DNA of 64,000 nt, from positions 434,001 to 498,000 of the forward strand of contig NZ_CP016948.1 of assembly GCF_001642805.2 (NCBI RefSeq), written 5' to 3'. Both the position numbers and the translations under genes were made by a program. Shown one piece after another: positions 53,257-63,240 of this stretch. Below the pieces are notes generated by a model. The model did not search any database and was not told where the DNA came from. It was given only the letters and a program-made list of their open reading frames with translations. The DNA is from Serratia surfactantfaciens (GTDB lineage Bacteria; Pseudomonadota; Gammaproteobacteria; Enterobacterales; Enterobacteriaceae). The stretch's first letter is position 1. Every line of letters starts with the position of its first letter.

Positions 53257-54162
53257 TTATTTGCCTTTGCTTTCTTTCAGCAGTTCGGTAATGCCGCCGA
53301 TCGAGCCGAGCAGGCTGCTGGCGTCCAGCGGCATCATCACCACCTTGCTGTTGTTGGAGGAACCGATCTTCTGCAGCGCGTCGGTGTATTTCTGCGCCAC
53401 GAAGTAGTTCACCGCCTGAATGTTGCCGCTGGCGATGGCGTCGGACACCAGCTGGGTAGCGCGCGCCTCGGCCTCGGCGGCGCGTTCACGCGCTTCCGCC
53501 TGCAGGAATGCCGATTGGCGCTCGCCTTCGGCCTTCAGGATCTGCGATTGTTTCTCCCCTTCGGCGCGCAGAATGGCCGCCTGACGCACCCCTTCTGCCT
53601 CCAGGATGTCGGCGCGCTTGGTACGCTCGGCCTTCATCTGGGCGTTCATCGAGGCGATCAGTTCCGCCGGTGGGCGCACGTCGCGGATCTCGATACGGGT
53701 GATTTTCACCCCCCACGGATTGGTCGCTTCATCGACGATGTGCAGCAGACGGCTGTTGATGCTGTCGCGCTGCGACAGCATTTCGTCCAGTTCCATCGAG
53801 CCGAGCACGGTGCGGAAGTTGGTCATGGTCAGGTTGACGATCGCCTGTTCGAGGTTGCTGACCTCGTAGGCGGCGCGCGCCGGGTCGACCACCTGGATAA
53901 AGCACACCGCATCGATGGCCACGTTGGCGTTATCGCGGGAAATCACTTCCTGCGAAGGGATGTCCAGCACCTGCTCCATCATATTGATTTTGCGGCCGAT
54001 GCGGTCCATGAACGGCACCACCAGGTTCAGGCCCGGCATCAGCGTTTTGGTGTAGCGGCCGAAGCGTTCTACCGTCCATTGGAACCCCTGCGGCACAATT
54101 TTGACGCCGGCGAACACCACAATCAGTGCGACGACGATCACGATGGGAATAAAAGTAAGCAT
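53257..54162 (-). CDS. qmcA: SPFH/stomatin-family membrane protein QmcA
   Basis: 301-residue protein (E. coli QmcA 305 aa). One N-terminal membrane segment (about 2-20) leads into an SPFH domain with [23 protein letters not shown] and [19 protein letters not shown] long coiled coil rich in Ala/Glu/Arg ([21 protein letters not shown], about 190-245) follows. SPFH proteins form large membrane-bound oligomers linked to FtsH quality control. Co-transcribed with ybbJ. Confidence 0.94.
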   Translation of the reverse strand: MLTFIPIVIVVALIVVFAGVKIVPQGFQWTVERFGRYTKTLMPGLNLVVPFMDRIGRKINMMEQVLDIPSQEVISRDNANVAIDAVCFIQVVDPARAAYEVSNLEQAIVNLTMTNFRTVLGSMELDEMLSQRDSINSRLLHIVDEATNPWGVKITRIEIRDVRPPAELIASMNAQMKAERTKRADILEAEGVRQAAILRAEGEKQSQILKAEGERQSAFLQAEARERAAEAEARATQLVSDAIASGNIQAVNYFVAQKYTDALQKIGSSNNSKVVMMPLDASSLLGSIGGITELLKESKGK

Positions 54163-54234
54163 GCAAACCTCCTGTCAGACATATGTAAACAGATATTACG
54201 TCAGCGCCGGAAAAATGCCTACTGATACCGCGAC

Positions 54235-55149
54235 TTAATCCAGGGCGCCGACAAAACCCGCGATCAGCGGATCCCGCGTCTGGAACAGGCTGATAAGGGT
54301 GCGCACCGCTTCGCCGCAGCGAGCATCGGACCAGGCCAGCGACAGGGGAGAGGGCTGGCGCGGATATCTGAGCTGCTTGGCCACCAACTCGCCGCTATCA
54401 AGATAAGTTTGGCACAGTTGACGCGGAAGGAAACCGATCCCGAGACCGCGCAGATGGCACTCCAGCTTGGTGCGCAGATCCGGCACCTTGATCTCCTGCT
54501 GGCCCGACAGCAGCCAGGCGGTGCGCTTGGCCAAATGGCGGGCGGTATCTTCGACGTTGATTGCGGCGTAAGGGCGCAGCTGCGTTTCGCTCAGCGGATC
54601 GGCGGCAGCGGCCAGCGGATGCGTCGGCGAAATGGCGAACACCCAATCGATCTTGCCGAGCGGCAGCACCTTGATGCTGTTTTCCAGCGATTCATTGCCC
54701 GCCGCGCCGATCGCCAGATGGCAATCCTCATTCAGCAGTGCGTCCCACACGCCCATGTACACCTGGCGGGAAATGTGGAATTGGGTGAACGGGTATTTGT
54801 CGTGCAGGTGAGTCAGCAGCCTGGCCACGGCGGCGGCGTCGTACAGCAGGTTGTTGATCACGATATTCACCTGATGCTCTACGCCGTCGTTGATTTGCCG
54901 CAGTTCGCCCGGCATGGCGTCCAGCCAGGTGTGCCATTGGCGGCAGCGCTCCAGCAAATACTCCCCGGCCGGCGTCAGGTTGACGGTGCGGGTGGTGCGG
55001 ATAAACAGCTGCGTGCCGATGCTCTCTTCCAGCGTTTTAATGCGGTAGCTGATGGTGGCGGTGGTTTTGTGCAGCAACTCTGCCGCGCGCGAGAAGCTTT
55101 GGCACTCGGCAACTTTGATAAACGAACGAATGGTTTCGTGATCCAGCAT
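54235..55149 (-). CDS. allS: LysR-type activator AllS
   Basis: 304-residue LysR-family regulator. The N-terminal winged helix has FSRAAELLHKTTATISYRIKTLEE. The effector domain is colinear with E. coli AllS (308 aa), e.g. VNIVINNLLYDAAAVARLL, FTQFHISRQVYMGVWDALL and LGIGFLPRQLCQ. AllS activates the allantoate-degrading operon allDCE under anaerobic allantoin use. It is divergent from allA with an AllR-type operator in the intergenic region. Confidence 0.93.
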   Translation of the reverse strand: MLDHETIRSFIKVAECQSFSRAAELLHKTTATISYRIKTLEESIGTQLFIRTTRTVNLTPAGEYLLERCRQWHTWLDAMPGELRQINDGVEHQVNIVINNLLYDAAAVARLLTHLHDKYPFTQFHISRQVYMGVWDALLNEDCHLAIGAAGNESLENSIKVLPLGKIDWVFAISPTHPLAAAADPLSETQLRPYAAINVEDTARHLAKRTAWLLSGQQEIKVPDLRTKLECHLRGLGIGFLPRQLCQTYLDSGELVAKQLRYPRQPSPLSLAWSDARCGEAVRTLISLFQTRDPLIAGFVGALD

Positions 55150-55387
55150 GTGGGGTCCTTGGCTGACACCGCCTTTTCGGTTATCGGTGAGAAGAATCTA
55201 CTTGATGTTGCGGCGCGATAGGCAGTGGCAAAGCCCAACCCCACGATCCCGGTCACAGAATCACCGGATAGCGATGAACATACGCAGCCCTATTATTGTC
55301 GATAGTGGATCAGGTGGTTTTTTAATTCATTGATTTCAAGCAATTAATATGGTCTGCCGATCGTGAAATGTGCGGGTGATCTTGTTA

Positions 55388-55402
55388 TGGAAAAATTTTC
55401 CA
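55388..55402. promoter_or_regulatory. AllR-type operator between allS and allA
   Basis: TGGAAAAATTTTCCA is a perfect palindrome around a central base. The same 15 bases recur upstream of gcl (56958-56974), and both targets are known AllR targets in E. coli. A plausible allA promoter (TTGCTG at 55408 and TGTCTA at 55431, 17 apart) lies just downstream. Confidence 0.82.
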
Positions 55403-55503
55403 AAAAATTGCTGTCAAATTCGCCATGCGCTGTCTAGAGTGAAGGCGTTGGGTGAAATATCGCCGTTTAATCGTCGTCTGGGTCATGCGCTTTGGAGAAT
55501 CAC

Positions 55504-55989
55504 ATGGATTTAGTCATCGAAGAATTAACGCCGGCGGCCTTTGCGCCTTATGGCGACGTATTGCAGATAGAGGGCTCGCGTTTCTTTCATATCAATGACG
55601 GGAAAACCGAGCGTTATCACGATCTCGCCAAGATTGAGGTGTCGGACGGCAACCGGGTGCTGGCCAGCATCAACCGGGCAGAACCCTGCGAGCTGCCGAT
55701 GACCTTTTCCCTGTTGGAAAAGCATCCGCTCTCGTCACAGGCCTTTGTGCCGATGAACGGCGAACGCTTCGTGGTGATCGTCGCCGAACCGGGCGAAACC
55801 ATCCCCGTCGGCACGATGCGCGCCTTTATCACCAACGGCAAGCAGGGGATCAACTATCATCGCAACGTCTGGCATCACCCGCTGTTCGCCTATGCGAAAG
55901 TCACCGACTTTTTCACCATCGATCGTGCAGGCGCCGACAACTGCGTGGTCAGCCGCTTGCCGGAGCCGTATCGCATAGTTTTGGCATAG
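55504..55989 (+). CDS. allA: Ureidoglycolate lyase
   Basis: 161-residue cupin enzyme (E. coli AllA 160 aa) cleaving ureidoglycolate to glyoxylate and urea, the step that feeds Gcl. Strong matches: FFHINDGKTERYHDLAKIE, INRAEPCELP, FVPMNGERFVVIVAEPG, and AFITNGKQGINYHRNVWHHPLF with the active-site histidines. The start MDLVIEELTP follows GGAGAATCAC. allR follows 70 bases later. Confidence 0.96.
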   Translation: MDLVIEELTPAAFAPYGDVLQIEGSRFFHINDGKTERYHDLAKIEVSDGNRVLASINRAEPCELPMTFSLLEKHPLSSQAFVPMNGERFVVIVAEPGETIPVGTMRAFITNGKQGINYHRNVWHHPLFAYAKVTDFFTIDRAGADNCVVSRLPEPYRIVLA

Positions 55990-56059
55990 CGCTGGCCGCA
56001 CGCCGCGCAGGGCGTTTATCATAGCGTCAACCATGCCGTCACTGACAAAGGAAGCTTGA

Positions 56060-56875
56060 ATGACCGAATTACGCAGGAAAGGACGACCCGCCACCGAAGC
56101 CGGCGCTACCAAAGGGGCACAGGCGTTGGATCGCGGGCTGGAGATCCTCCAGTACCTGGCCAACGCCGGGGGAAGCTCGTCGGTTTCCGTGCTGTCCGAG
56201 AAGCTGGAGTTGCCGCTGTCCACCACCTTCAGATTGTTGAAAGTGTTGGAGAAATCGGAATTCGTCTTTCAGGATCCTCAGCTGGGCTGGTGGCATATCG
56301 GTATTCAGTCGTTCACCGTCGGCTCCGCCTATATGAACGATCGCGACGTGGTATCGGTGGCTGGGCCGTTCATGCGGCGGCTGATGCTGCTGTCCGGCGA
56401 GACCGCCAACCTGGCGATCCGCAACAATTTCGATGCGGTGCTGATTCGCCAATGCGAATGCCAGGCGATGGTGCGCATGTGCGCGCCGCTGGGCAGCCGC
56501 TTGCCGCTGCACGCATCGGGCGCCGGCAAGGCGTTGCTGTACCCGCTGGCGGAAGAGGAGATGCTGGATCTGATCGTGCGTTCGGGGCTGCAATCCTACA
56601 CGCCGAAGACGCTGACCAGCGTGAACCTGCTGCGCAAGGATCTGCATCAGTCGCTGGAGCAGGGCTACACCATCGACGATGAAGAGCACGCGCTGGGCCT
56701 GAACTGCCTGGCTTCGGCGATTTTTGATCGCAACAACAACGTGATCGCCGCCATTTCCATTTCCGGGCCCAGTTCGCGGGTCGGCAAGGAGCGGTTCAAA
56801 GAGCTGGGTGAACTGGTGGGGGAAGTGGCCAGAGATATCAGCGCCGCGCTGGGTGAATCGCGCAGCAAGGCGTAA
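56060..56875 (+). CDS. allR: IclR-family repressor AllR
   Basis: 271-residue repressor, the same length as E. coli AllR. The winged helix-turn-helix covers about 20-85 ([27 protein letters not shown]). The effector domain has [29 protein letters not shown] and [10 protein letters not shown]. AllR represses the gcl operon, allA and allS; glyoxylate relieves repression and allantoin strengthens it. Two identical palindromes nearby are its probable sites. A terminator follows, so gcl is a separate unit. Confidence 0.95.
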   Translation: MTELRRKGRPATEAGATKGAQALDRGLEILQYLANAGGSSSVSVLSEKLELPLSTTFRLLKVLEKSEFVFQDPQLGWWHIGIQSFTVGSAYMNDRDVVSVAGPFMRRLMLLSGETANLAIRNNFDAVLIRQCECQAMVRMCAPLGSRLPLHASGAGKALLYPLAEEEMLDLIVRSGLQSYTPKTLTSVNLLRKDLHQSLEQGYTIDDEEHALGLNCLASAIFDRNNNVIAAISISGPSSRVGKERFKELGELVGEVARDISAALGESRSKA

Positions 56876-56914
56876 TCGTCACGCGCCGGGGTGAGCCGGC
56901 GCGGAACAAGACTC

Positions 56915-56942
56915 CCCGTTTGATGAGCAGACGGGTTTTTTT
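56915..56942 (+). terminator. Terminator after allR
   Basis: CCCGTTTG pairs with CAGACGGG (8 bp, one wobble, 5-nt loop ATGAG) and is followed by seven T, just before the gcl operator. Confidence 0.85.
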
Positions 56943-56986
56943 GACGGTATTTTAAAGTTGGAAAAATTTTCCAATAAATTAAGGAG
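56941..56986 (+). promoter_or_regulatory. gcl promoter with AllR-type operator
   Basis: The 17-bp palindrome TTGGAAAAATTTTCCAA (56958-56974) repeats the allS-allA operator. A possible -35 TTGACG (56941-56946) would place the -10 inside the palindrome at about 56964, so a bound repressor would block the promoter directly. The gcl ribosome site AAGGAG (56981) follows. Confidence 0.82.
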
Positions 56987-56994
56987 AGCATCAC

Positions 56995-58776
56995 ATGGCA
57001 ATTATGCGAGCGGTAGACGCGGCAATGCACGTGCTGGAAAAAGAAGGGATCACCACCGCGTTCGGCGTGCCCGGCGCGGCGATTAACCCGTTCTACGATG
57101 CGATGCGGCGACACGGCGGCATCAAACACTATCTGGCGCGGCACGTGGAAGGGGCATCGCACATGGCGGAAGGCTATACCCGCGCCGCTGCCGGCAATAT
57201 CGGCGTATGCATCGGCACCTCCGGCCCGGCGGGCACTGACATGATCACCGGCCTTTACTCCGCCTCCGCCGATTCGATTCCGATCCTGTGCATCACCGGC
57301 CAGGCGCCGCGCGCGCGTTTGCACAAGGAAGATTTTCAGGCGGTGGACATCGAGTCGATCGCCAAGCCGGTGACCAAGATGGCGGTCACCGTGCAGGAAC
57401 CGGCGCTGGTGCCGCGGGTGCTGCAGCAGGCGTTTCACCTGATGCGCTCCGGCCGGCCGGGCCCGGTGCTGATCGACCTGCCTTTCGACGTGCAGATGGC
57501 GGAGATCGAGTTCGATCCGGATACCTACTCGTCGCTGCCCGCCTATAAGCCGGCGGCCACCCAGGCGCAGATCGACAAAGCGCTGGATCTGTTGTGCGCG
57601 GCGAAAAAGCCGCTGATCATCGCCGGCGGCGGCATTCACAACGCCGATGCGGCGGATCTGCTGCAACGGCTGGCGGAGATCTGCAATGTGCCGGTGATCC
57701 CGACGCTGATGGGCTGGGGCGCCATTCCGGACGATCACCCGCTTATGGCGGGCATGGCGGGCCTGCAAACCTCGCACCGCTACGGCAATGCCAACCTGCT
57801 GGACTCGGATCTGGTGTTCGGCATCGGCAACCGCTGGGCCAACCGCCACACCGGTTCGGTGGACAAGTACACTGCCGGGCGCAAGGTGGTGCATATCGAT
57901 ATCGAGCCGACGCAGATTGGCCGGGTGATCTGCCCGGATCTGGGCATCGTTTCCGACGCGCGCATCGCGCTGCAAATGCTGGTGGACACGGCGCAGCGCC
58001 GTTTCGAACGCGGCGAGTTGCCGAATCGCGACGCCTGGTGCGCCGCCTGCCTGCAGCGCAAGCAAACGCTGCTGCGCAAGACCCACTTCGACAACGTGCC
58101 GGTCAAGCCGCAGCGGGTGTATGAAGAGATGAACCGCGCCTTCGGCCGCGACGCCTGCTATGTCACCACCATCGGGCTGTCGCAGATCGCCGCCGCGCAA
58201 ATGCTGCACGTTTTCGAACCGCGTCACTGGATCAATGCCGGTCAGGCCGGCCCGCTGGGTTGGACGCTGCCTGCGGCGCTGGGCGTATGCGCCGCCGATC
58301 CGCAGCGCAAGGTGGTCGCGCTGTCGGGCGACTATGATTTCCAGTTCATGATCGAAGAGCTGGCGGTCGGCGCGCAGTTCAAGCTGCCGTATATCCATGT
58401 GCTGGTGAACAACGCCTATCTGGGGCTGATCCGTCAGGCGCAGCGCGGGTTCGATATGGATTACTGCGTGCAGCTGTCGTTTGAAAACATCAACAACGCG
58501 GAGATTGGCGAGTACGGTGTCGATCATGTCAAGGTGGCGGAAGGCCTGGGTTGCAAGGCGCTGCGGGTGTTTAAGCCGGAAGAGATCGCGCCGGCGTTCC
58601 ATCAGGCCCAGGAACTGATGCAGCAGCACCGGGTGCCGGTGGTGGTGGAAATCATCCTGGAGCGCGTCACCAATATTTCCATGGGCACCGAGCTGGATAA
58701 CGTCAACGAGTTCGAACCGGTGGCGGCAACGCCGGAAGACGCCCCGACCTCGGTCAACTTCTTTGATTACCGTTGA
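56995..58776 (+). CDS. gcl: Glyoxylate carboligase (tartronate-semialdehyde synthase)
   Basis: 593-residue ThDP and FAD-dependent enzyme, the same length as E. coli Gcl. It joins two glyoxylate molecules to tartronate semialdehyde with CO2 release. Acetolactate-synthase-like segments: [39 protein letters not shown], and the ThDP region [21 protein letters not shown] with the usual GD start. The ATG has AAGGAG nine bases upstream. First gene of gcl-hyi-glxR, 11 bases before hyi. Confidence 0.97.
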   Translation: MAIMRAVDAAMHVLEKEGITTAFGVPGAAINPFYDAMRRHGGIKHYLARHVEGASHMAEGYTRAAAGNIGVCIGTSGPAGTDMITGLYSASADSIPILCITGQAPRARLHKEDFQAVDIESIAKPVTKMAVTVQEPALVPRVLQQAFHLMRSGRPGPVLIDLPFDVQMAEIEFDPDTYSSLPAYKPAATQAQIDKALDLLCAAKKPLIIAGGGIHNADAADLLQRLAEICNVPVIPTLMGWGAIPDDHPLMAGMAGLQTSHRYGNANLLDSDLVFGIGNRWANRHTGSVDKYTAGRKVVHIDIEPTQIGRVICPDLGIVSDARIALQMLVDTAQRRFERGELPNRDAWCAACLQRKQTLLRKTHFDNVPVKPQRVYEEMNRAFGRDACYVTTIGLSQIAAAQMLHVFEPRHWINAGQAGPLGWTLPAALGVCAADPQRKVVALSGDYDFQFMIEELAVGAQFKLPYIHVLVNNAYLGLIRQAQRGFDMDYCVQLSFENINNAEIGEYGVDHVKVAEGLGCKALRVFKPEEIAPAFHQAQELMQQHRVPVVVEIILERVTNISMGTELDNVNEFEPVAATPEDAPTSVNFFDYR

Positions 58777-58787
58777 GGAACCTTACC

Positions 58788-59567
58788 ATGCCGAAATTTT
58801 CAGCCAACCTGTCGATGCTGTTCACTGAAGTCGATTTTATGCAGCGTTTCCGCCGGGCGAAGGAGCAGGGCTTCAGCGCGGTGGAATACATGTTCCCTTA
58901 CGACTATCCGATCGCGGCGCTGCGCAGCGAACTGGAGGCGCATCGTCTGAGCCAGGTGCTGTTCAACCTGCCGGCCGGCGACTGGGCGGCCGGCGAACGG
59001 GGCATCGCCTGCTTGCCGGGGCGCGAAGCGGAGTTCCGCGACGGCGTCGGGCGCGCGATCGAGTATGCGCAGGCGCTGGGCTGCGATCGCATCAACTGCC
59101 TGATCGGCAATCCGGATCCTGCCGTCAGCTGCCACACCACTGACGAACGGGTGAAGGAGAATCTGAGCTACGCCGCCGATACCCTGGCGCGGCAAAATAT
59201 CCGCCTGCTGATCGAACCGATCAACCGCTACGACATGCCGCAGTTCTACCTGCAAACCTCCCGGCAGGCGATCGAACTGATCGAGGCGATCGGCAGCCCC
59301 AACCTGTATCTGCAGTACGACCTCTACCACATGCAGCGCATGGAAGGAGAGCTGACGCAGACCCTCGAGCGCCTGCTGGCGAAGATCGACCACATCCAGG
59401 TCGCCGACAACCCGGGGCGGCATGAGCCGGGCACCGGTGAAATCAACTGCGAGTTTATCTTCGCGCAGCTGGATCGTATGGGGTATCGCGGCTGGATCGG
59501 CTGCGAATACAAACCGCTTACCACCACGGAAAGCGGCCTGTCATGGATTAAAAAATACCTGTCTTGA
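58788..59567 (+). CDS. hyi: Hydroxypyruvate isomerase
   Basis: 259-residue TIM-barrel isomerase (E. coli Hyi 258 aa) interconverting hydroxypyruvate and tartronate semialdehyde. Matches: FSANLSMLFTEVDF, NLPAGDWAAGERGIAC, RLLIEPINRYDMPQFYL, QYDLYHMQRMEGEL and ADNPGRHEPGTGEINCEF, supplying the metal-binding acidic and His residues. The start MPKFSANLSM has GAGGAA seven bases upstream; the frame runs five codons further upstream without support. Confidence 0.96.
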   Translation: MPKFSANLSMLFTEVDFMQRFRRAKEQGFSAVEYMFPYDYPIAALRSELEAHRLSQVLFNLPAGDWAAGERGIACLPGREAEFRDGVGRAIEYAQALGCDRINCLIGNPDPAVSCHTTDERVKENLSYAADTLARQNIRLLIEPINRYDMPQFYLQTSRQAIELIEAIGSPNLYLQYDLYHMQRMEGELTQTLERLLAKIDHIQVADNPGRHEPGTGEINCEFIFAQLDRMGYRGWIGCEYKPLTTTESGLSWIKKYLS

Positions 59568-59577
59568 GGAGATGAAA

Positions 59578-60459
59578 ATGAAAGTGGGATTTATCGGTCT
59601 GGGCATCATGGGCGCGCCGATGGCGGAAAAACTGCTGGCGGGCGGGCACACGCTTTACGCCCACACCCGGCACGAGGTGCCGGCAACGTTACTGCAACAG
59701 GGGGCCATCGCCTGCCGCGATCCGCAGCAGGTGGCAGATGAGACGGACGTGATCTTCATCATGGTGCCGGATACGCCGCAGGTGGAGGAGGTGCTGTTCG
59801 GTGAACGCGGCTGCGCCGCCGGCAAGCTGAACGGCAAAGTGGTGGTGGACATGAGCTCCATTTCACCGCTGGAGACCAAAGTATTCGCGCAGCGCATCAA
59901 CCAGCTGGGCGCCCAGTACCTGGACGCGCCGGTTTCCGGCGGCGAAGTGGGCGCCAAACAGGGCACGCTGACCATCATGGTGGGCGGCGAGGAAGCGACC
60001 TTCGAACGGGTGAAGCCGCTGCTGGCGCTGATGGGCAAGAACATCACGCTGATCGGCGGCAACGGCGACGGGCAAACCTGTAAGGTCGCCAATCAGATCA
60101 TCGTGGCGCTGACCATTGAAGCGGTCAGTGAAGCGTTGGTGTTCGCCTCGCGCGCCGGCGCCGATCCGGCCCGGGTACGTGAAGCCCTGATGGGCGGCTT
60201 CGCCTCGTCGCGTATCCTCGAGGTGCACGGCGAGCGGATGATCAAGCGGGCGTTCGCGCCGGGGTTCCGCATCTCGCTGCACCAGAAGGATCTCAACCTG
60301 GCGCTGCAGGGCGCGAAGGCGCTGGCGCTCAGCCTGCCGAACACCGCCACCTGCCAGGAGCTGTTCAACGTCTGCGCCGCCAATGGCGACGGCGAACTGG
60401 ATCACTCCGCGCTGGTGCGGGCGCTGGAAATCATGGGCAACCACCGGGTAGCCGGCTAA
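59578..60459 (+). CDS. glxR: Tartronate-semialdehyde reductase
   Basis: 293-residue beta-hydroxyacid dehydrogenase (E. coli GlxR 292 aa) reducing tartronate semialdehyde to D-glycerate with NADH. The N-terminal Rossmann motif is GFIGLGIMGAPMAEKLL. The substrate signature LDAPVSGGEVGAKQG and the catalytic lysine in GDGQTCKVANQIIV are present. ATG at 59578 is preferred over 59572 because GAGGAG directly abuts the earlier one. Ten bases after hyi. Confidence 0.96.
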   Translation: MKVGFIGLGIMGAPMAEKLLAGGHTLYAHTRHEVPATLLQQGAIACRDPQQVADETDVIFIMVPDTPQVEEVLFGERGCAAGKLNGKVVVDMSSISPLETKVFAQRINQLGAQYLDAPVSGGEVGAKQGTLTIMVGGEEATFERVKPLLALMGKNITLIGGNGDGQTCKVANQIIVALTIEAVSEALVFASRAGADPARVREALMGGFASSRILEVHGERMIKRAFAPGFRISLHQKDLNLALQGAKALALSLPNTATCQELFNVCAANGDGELDHSALVRALEIMGNHRVAG

Positions 60460-60466
60460 GGCGCCC

Positions 60467-60495
60467 GCCGGCATTTAATTTGCCGGCTTATCATT
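60467..60495 (+). terminator. Weak terminator after glxR
   Basis: GCCGGCA pairs with TGCCGGC (7 bp, 7-nt A/T loop), followed by TTATCATT. It could terminate part of the gcl-hyi-glxR transcript before the MFS gene. Confidence 0.5.
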
Positions 60496-60524
60496 AGAAT
60501 CAGAGATGTTCGACATTAATAACG

Positions 60525-60549
60525 CCCTCTTTATGATAAATAAAGAGGG
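60525..60549 (+). repeat. Perfect intercistronic hairpin upstream of the MFS gene
   Basis: CCCTCTTTAT and ATAAAGAGGG form a perfect 10-bp stem with a 5-nt loop GATAA, 78 bases before the transporter start. It is followed by TCCCC rather than U, so it is not a standard terminator; it may stabilise or separate the two message halves. Confidence 0.6.
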
Positions 60550-60626
60550 TCCCCGCCAATCCAATAAAAATGATTCAGCACAATAAAAAGTAAAAAGCAG
60601 GATGCCAACCCAAGGAGATACTGAAT

Positions 60627-61967
60627 ATGGCAACCGATAATGCTGTTATTGATAAAGATATTCTTACCGTCCCTGACAAAAGTCGTTTATATCGAAAAAT
60701 CGCCTGGCGCATTATGCCCATTCTATTAGTGAGCTATATCGTCGGTTATCTCGATCGGGTGGGGATTTCGTTTTCGAAATTCCAAATGATGCCCGATATT
60801 CTGAACGGCAACGTCTCGATGGCCGAAGCCGTTTACGGACTGGGGGCCGGGGTATTTTTCATCGGCTACATCATCGCCGGGGTGCCCAGCAATATTCTGC
60901 TGAGCCGCTACGGCGCCAGAAAGATTATCGCGCTGCTGATGGTGGTGTGGGGGGCGATATCGATGCTGAGCATCTTCATCACCAACCCCTGGCAATTCTA
61001 CCTGGCGCGTTTTCTGCTGGGGCTGGCGGAAGCCGGCTTTTACCCCGGCGTGATCCTCTACCTGACGCTGTGGTTCCCCTCCAGCCAGCGGGCCAAGATG
61101 ACGGCGCTGTTCGTGTGCGGCATCCCGGTCAGCAACATCATCGGCGGCCCGCTGTGCGGCTGGATCATCGAACACATGAACGGCCTGATGAACCTCTCCG
61201 GCTGGCAGTGGCTGTTCTTTATCAGCGGCCCGCGCGCGCTGTTGATCGCCATCGTCATTTTTTGCTTCCTGGATAATACCTATCAGAGCGCCAAGTGGCT
61301 CAGCCCGCAGGAGAAGGCGCTGATCAAGGAGGATATGGAGCAGAGCGCGCCGCGTCAGGGCGCCGCCGGCGGGCAGGAGTGGACGATGAAAAGCATGCTG
61401 AGGTCGTCCGCGTTCACCAAAATGTGGCTGATTTGCTTCTGTACGGTGATGGGGCAAGGCGGGCTGGCGTTTTGGGTGCCCACCATCATTCGCGACACCG
61501 GCGTGACCTCGGTGATGGATATCGGGCTGCTGACCATGCTGCCGTACATGCTGGCGGTGGTGGCGATGCTGGTGGCCGCGCGCAGTTCGGACAAGCATCG
61601 CGAGCGGCGCTGGCACATTATCGTGCCGTTCTGCATCGCGGCGGTGTCGCTGATCTTTATCGGCCTGTTCCCGGACAACAAGCATGTGGTGATGGCGGCG
61701 CTGTGCGTGGCGGTGGCCTCGAGCCTGGTGCCGTCGCCGCTGTTCTGGAGCTTGCCGAATGCCATCTTTACCGGCACCTGCGCCGCAGCGGGCATCGCGC
61801 TCATCAATTCCATCGCCAATATCGGCGGATTTATTTCGCCTTACATCATCGGCTATTTCAAACAGCTGACCCACAGCAATTTGGCGGCGATGTGCGTTTT
61901 GTCGGCGATGATGATCGTGGGCGCATTATTAACCTACAGCGTGCCGGCGAAATGGGTCAACAAATAA
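60627..61967 (+). CDS. MFS transporter, anion:cation symporter (ACS) family
   Basis: 446-residue 12-segment MFS protein. ACS family features are the N-terminal KIAWRIMPILLVSYIVGYLDRVGISFSK, FFIGYIIAGVPSNILLSRYGARK (motif A region) and RFLLGLAEAGFYPGVILYLTLWFP. Bacterial members carry hexuronates, tartrate or hydroxyphenylacetate, and yeast Dal5 of the same family carries allantoate. Standing between glxR and glxK, where E. coli has allP-allB-ybbY, it probably imports a ureide or a related C2-C3 acid. The substrate is an inference from context. AAGGAG lies 10-15 bases upstream. Confidence 0.8.
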   Translation: MATDNAVIDKDILTVPDKSRLYRKIAWRIMPILLVSYIVGYLDRVGISFSKFQMMPDILNGNVSMAEAVYGLGAGVFFIGYIIAGVPSNILLSRYGARKIIALLMVVWGAISMLSIFITNPWQFYLARFLLGLAEAGFYPGVILYLTLWFPSSQRAKMTALFVCGIPVSNIIGGPLCGWIIEHMNGLMNLSGWQWLFFISGPRALLIAIVIFCFLDNTYQSAKWLSPQEKALIKEDMEQSAPRQGAAGGQEWTMKSMLRSSAFTKMWLICFCTVMGQGGLAFWVPTIIRDTGVTSVMDIGLLTMLPYMLAVVAMLVAARSSDKHRERRWHIIVPFCIAAVSLIFIGLFPDNKHVVMAALCVAVASSLVPSPLFWSLPNAIFTGTCAAAGIALINSIANIGGFISPYIIGYFKQLTHSNLAAMCVLSAMMIVGALLTYSVPAKWVNK

Positions 61968-62095
61968 CACTTTCCTTCATCTTAATTAAATAGTCGGCAA
62001 CAGTTTTATTTTATTTCGCCATGCGTTTCTCCTCTGATTAATTCAGCGGGGGAAGGCATGGCCGTTTTTATTTCTGTTCGAATAAAGGATGCGTC

Positions 62096-63238
62096 ATGAA
62101 AATTGTTATTGCACCGGATTCATTTAAAGAAAGCGTCAGCGCGGAATTGGCGGCGCGGGCGATCGCGCGCGGCTTTCACGAGGTTTATCCCGATGCCGAG
62201 TGCGTCTGCCTGCCGATTGCCGATGGCGGCGAAGGCACGGTGGACGCGCTGGTGGCCGCCACCGGCGGGCGCAAGGTGAGCGTGACCGCCACGGGCCCGC
62301 TGGGGGAACGGGTGGCGGCGTTTTACGGCGTCAGCGGCGACGGCAAGACGGCGGTGATCGAGATGGCGGCGGCCAGCGGATTGATGCTGACGCCGGCGGA
62401 ACGCCGTAACCCGCTGCTGGCCACCAGCTACGGCACCGGCGAACTGATCCTGCATGCGCTGGATCAGGGCATTCGCCACCTGATCCTCGGCATCGGCGGC
62501 AGCGCCACGGTGGATGGCGGCGTCGGCATGGTGCAGGCGCTGGGCGGCCGCTTTTATCGTCCGGACGGCAGGGCCCTGCCGTGGGGCGGCGGCGAGCTGG
62601 CGACGCTGAGCGGAATCGATCTCGGCGCGCTGGATGCGCGCCTGCGGCAGTGCCGGATAGAGGTCGCCTGCGACGTAGACAATCCGCTGGTGGGGCCGCG
62701 CGGCGCGGCGGCGGTGTTCGGGCCGCAGAAGGGCGCGACGGCAGCGATGGTGGCGCAGTTGGAACAGGGCCTGACGCAGTATGCCGAGGTGATCCGCCAG
62801 AGCACCGGCCGCGACGTGCGACAGGTCGCCGGCGGCGGGGCGGCGGGCGGCATGGGGATCGCCTGCCAGGTGTTTCTCGGCGCAACGCTGAAGCCGGGTA
62901 TCGAGATCGTGATGGCGGCGCTGGGCCTGGAGCAGGCGCTGGAGGAGGCCGATTTGCTGATCACCGGTGAAGGGCGCATCGACAGCCAAACGCTGGGCGG
63001 CAAGGCGCTGTCCGGCGTCGCTCGTCTGGCGCGGGCGCGCGGCCTGCCGGTCATCGCGTTGGCCGGCGTGGTGGAGGACGGGGCGGAAGCGTTGCACGCG
63101 CAGGGAATCGACGCGATGTTCAGCATTCTGCCGCGCCTGAGCACGCTGGCGGTCGCGCTGTCGCAAGGGGAACTCAACCTGCAGCGCAGCGCCACCAACG
63201 TCGCCCGCGCGATGCGTATCGGCCGGCAATTGAGATAA
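62096..63238 (+). CDS. glxK: Glycerate kinase, GlxK type
   Basis: 380-residue kinase (E. coli GlxK 381 aa) phosphorylating the D-glycerate made by GlxR. It opens [18 protein letters not shown] and contains [54 protein letters not shown] and [23 protein letters not shown] and the GGK segment mark it as GlxK-like, unlike the GarK-like kinase at 14125. AAAGGA lies upstream of the ATG. It closes the gcl pathway, convergent with allE. Confidence 0.93.
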   Translation: MKIVIAPDSFKESVSAELAARAIARGFHEVYPDAECVCLPIADGGEGTVDALVAATGGRKVSVTATGPLGERVAAFYGVSGDGKTAVIEMAAASGLMLTPAERRNPLLATSYGTGELILHALDQGIRHLILGIGGSATVDGGVGMVQALGGRFYRPDGRALPWGGGELATLSGIDLGALDARLRQCRIEVACDVDNPLVGPRGAAAVFGPQKGATAAMVAQLEQGLTQYAEVIRQSTGRDVRQVAGGGAAGGMGIACQVFLGATLKPGIEIVMAALGLEQALEEADLLITGEGRIDSQTLGGKALSGVARLARARGLPVIALAGVVEDGAEALHAQGIDAMFSILPRLSTLAVALSQGELNLQRSATNVARAMRIGRQLR

Positions 63239-63240
63239 AA

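Noticed and set aside
56665..58629. Open frame of 654 codons antisense to gcl
   Set aside because: Same shadow effect; Gcl on the plus strand matches E. coli over its full length.
60506..60586. 26-codon ORF (MFDINNALFM...) between glxR and the MFS gene
   Set aside because: No convincing ribosome site, and it contains the perfect 10-bp hairpin, which explains the sequence better.
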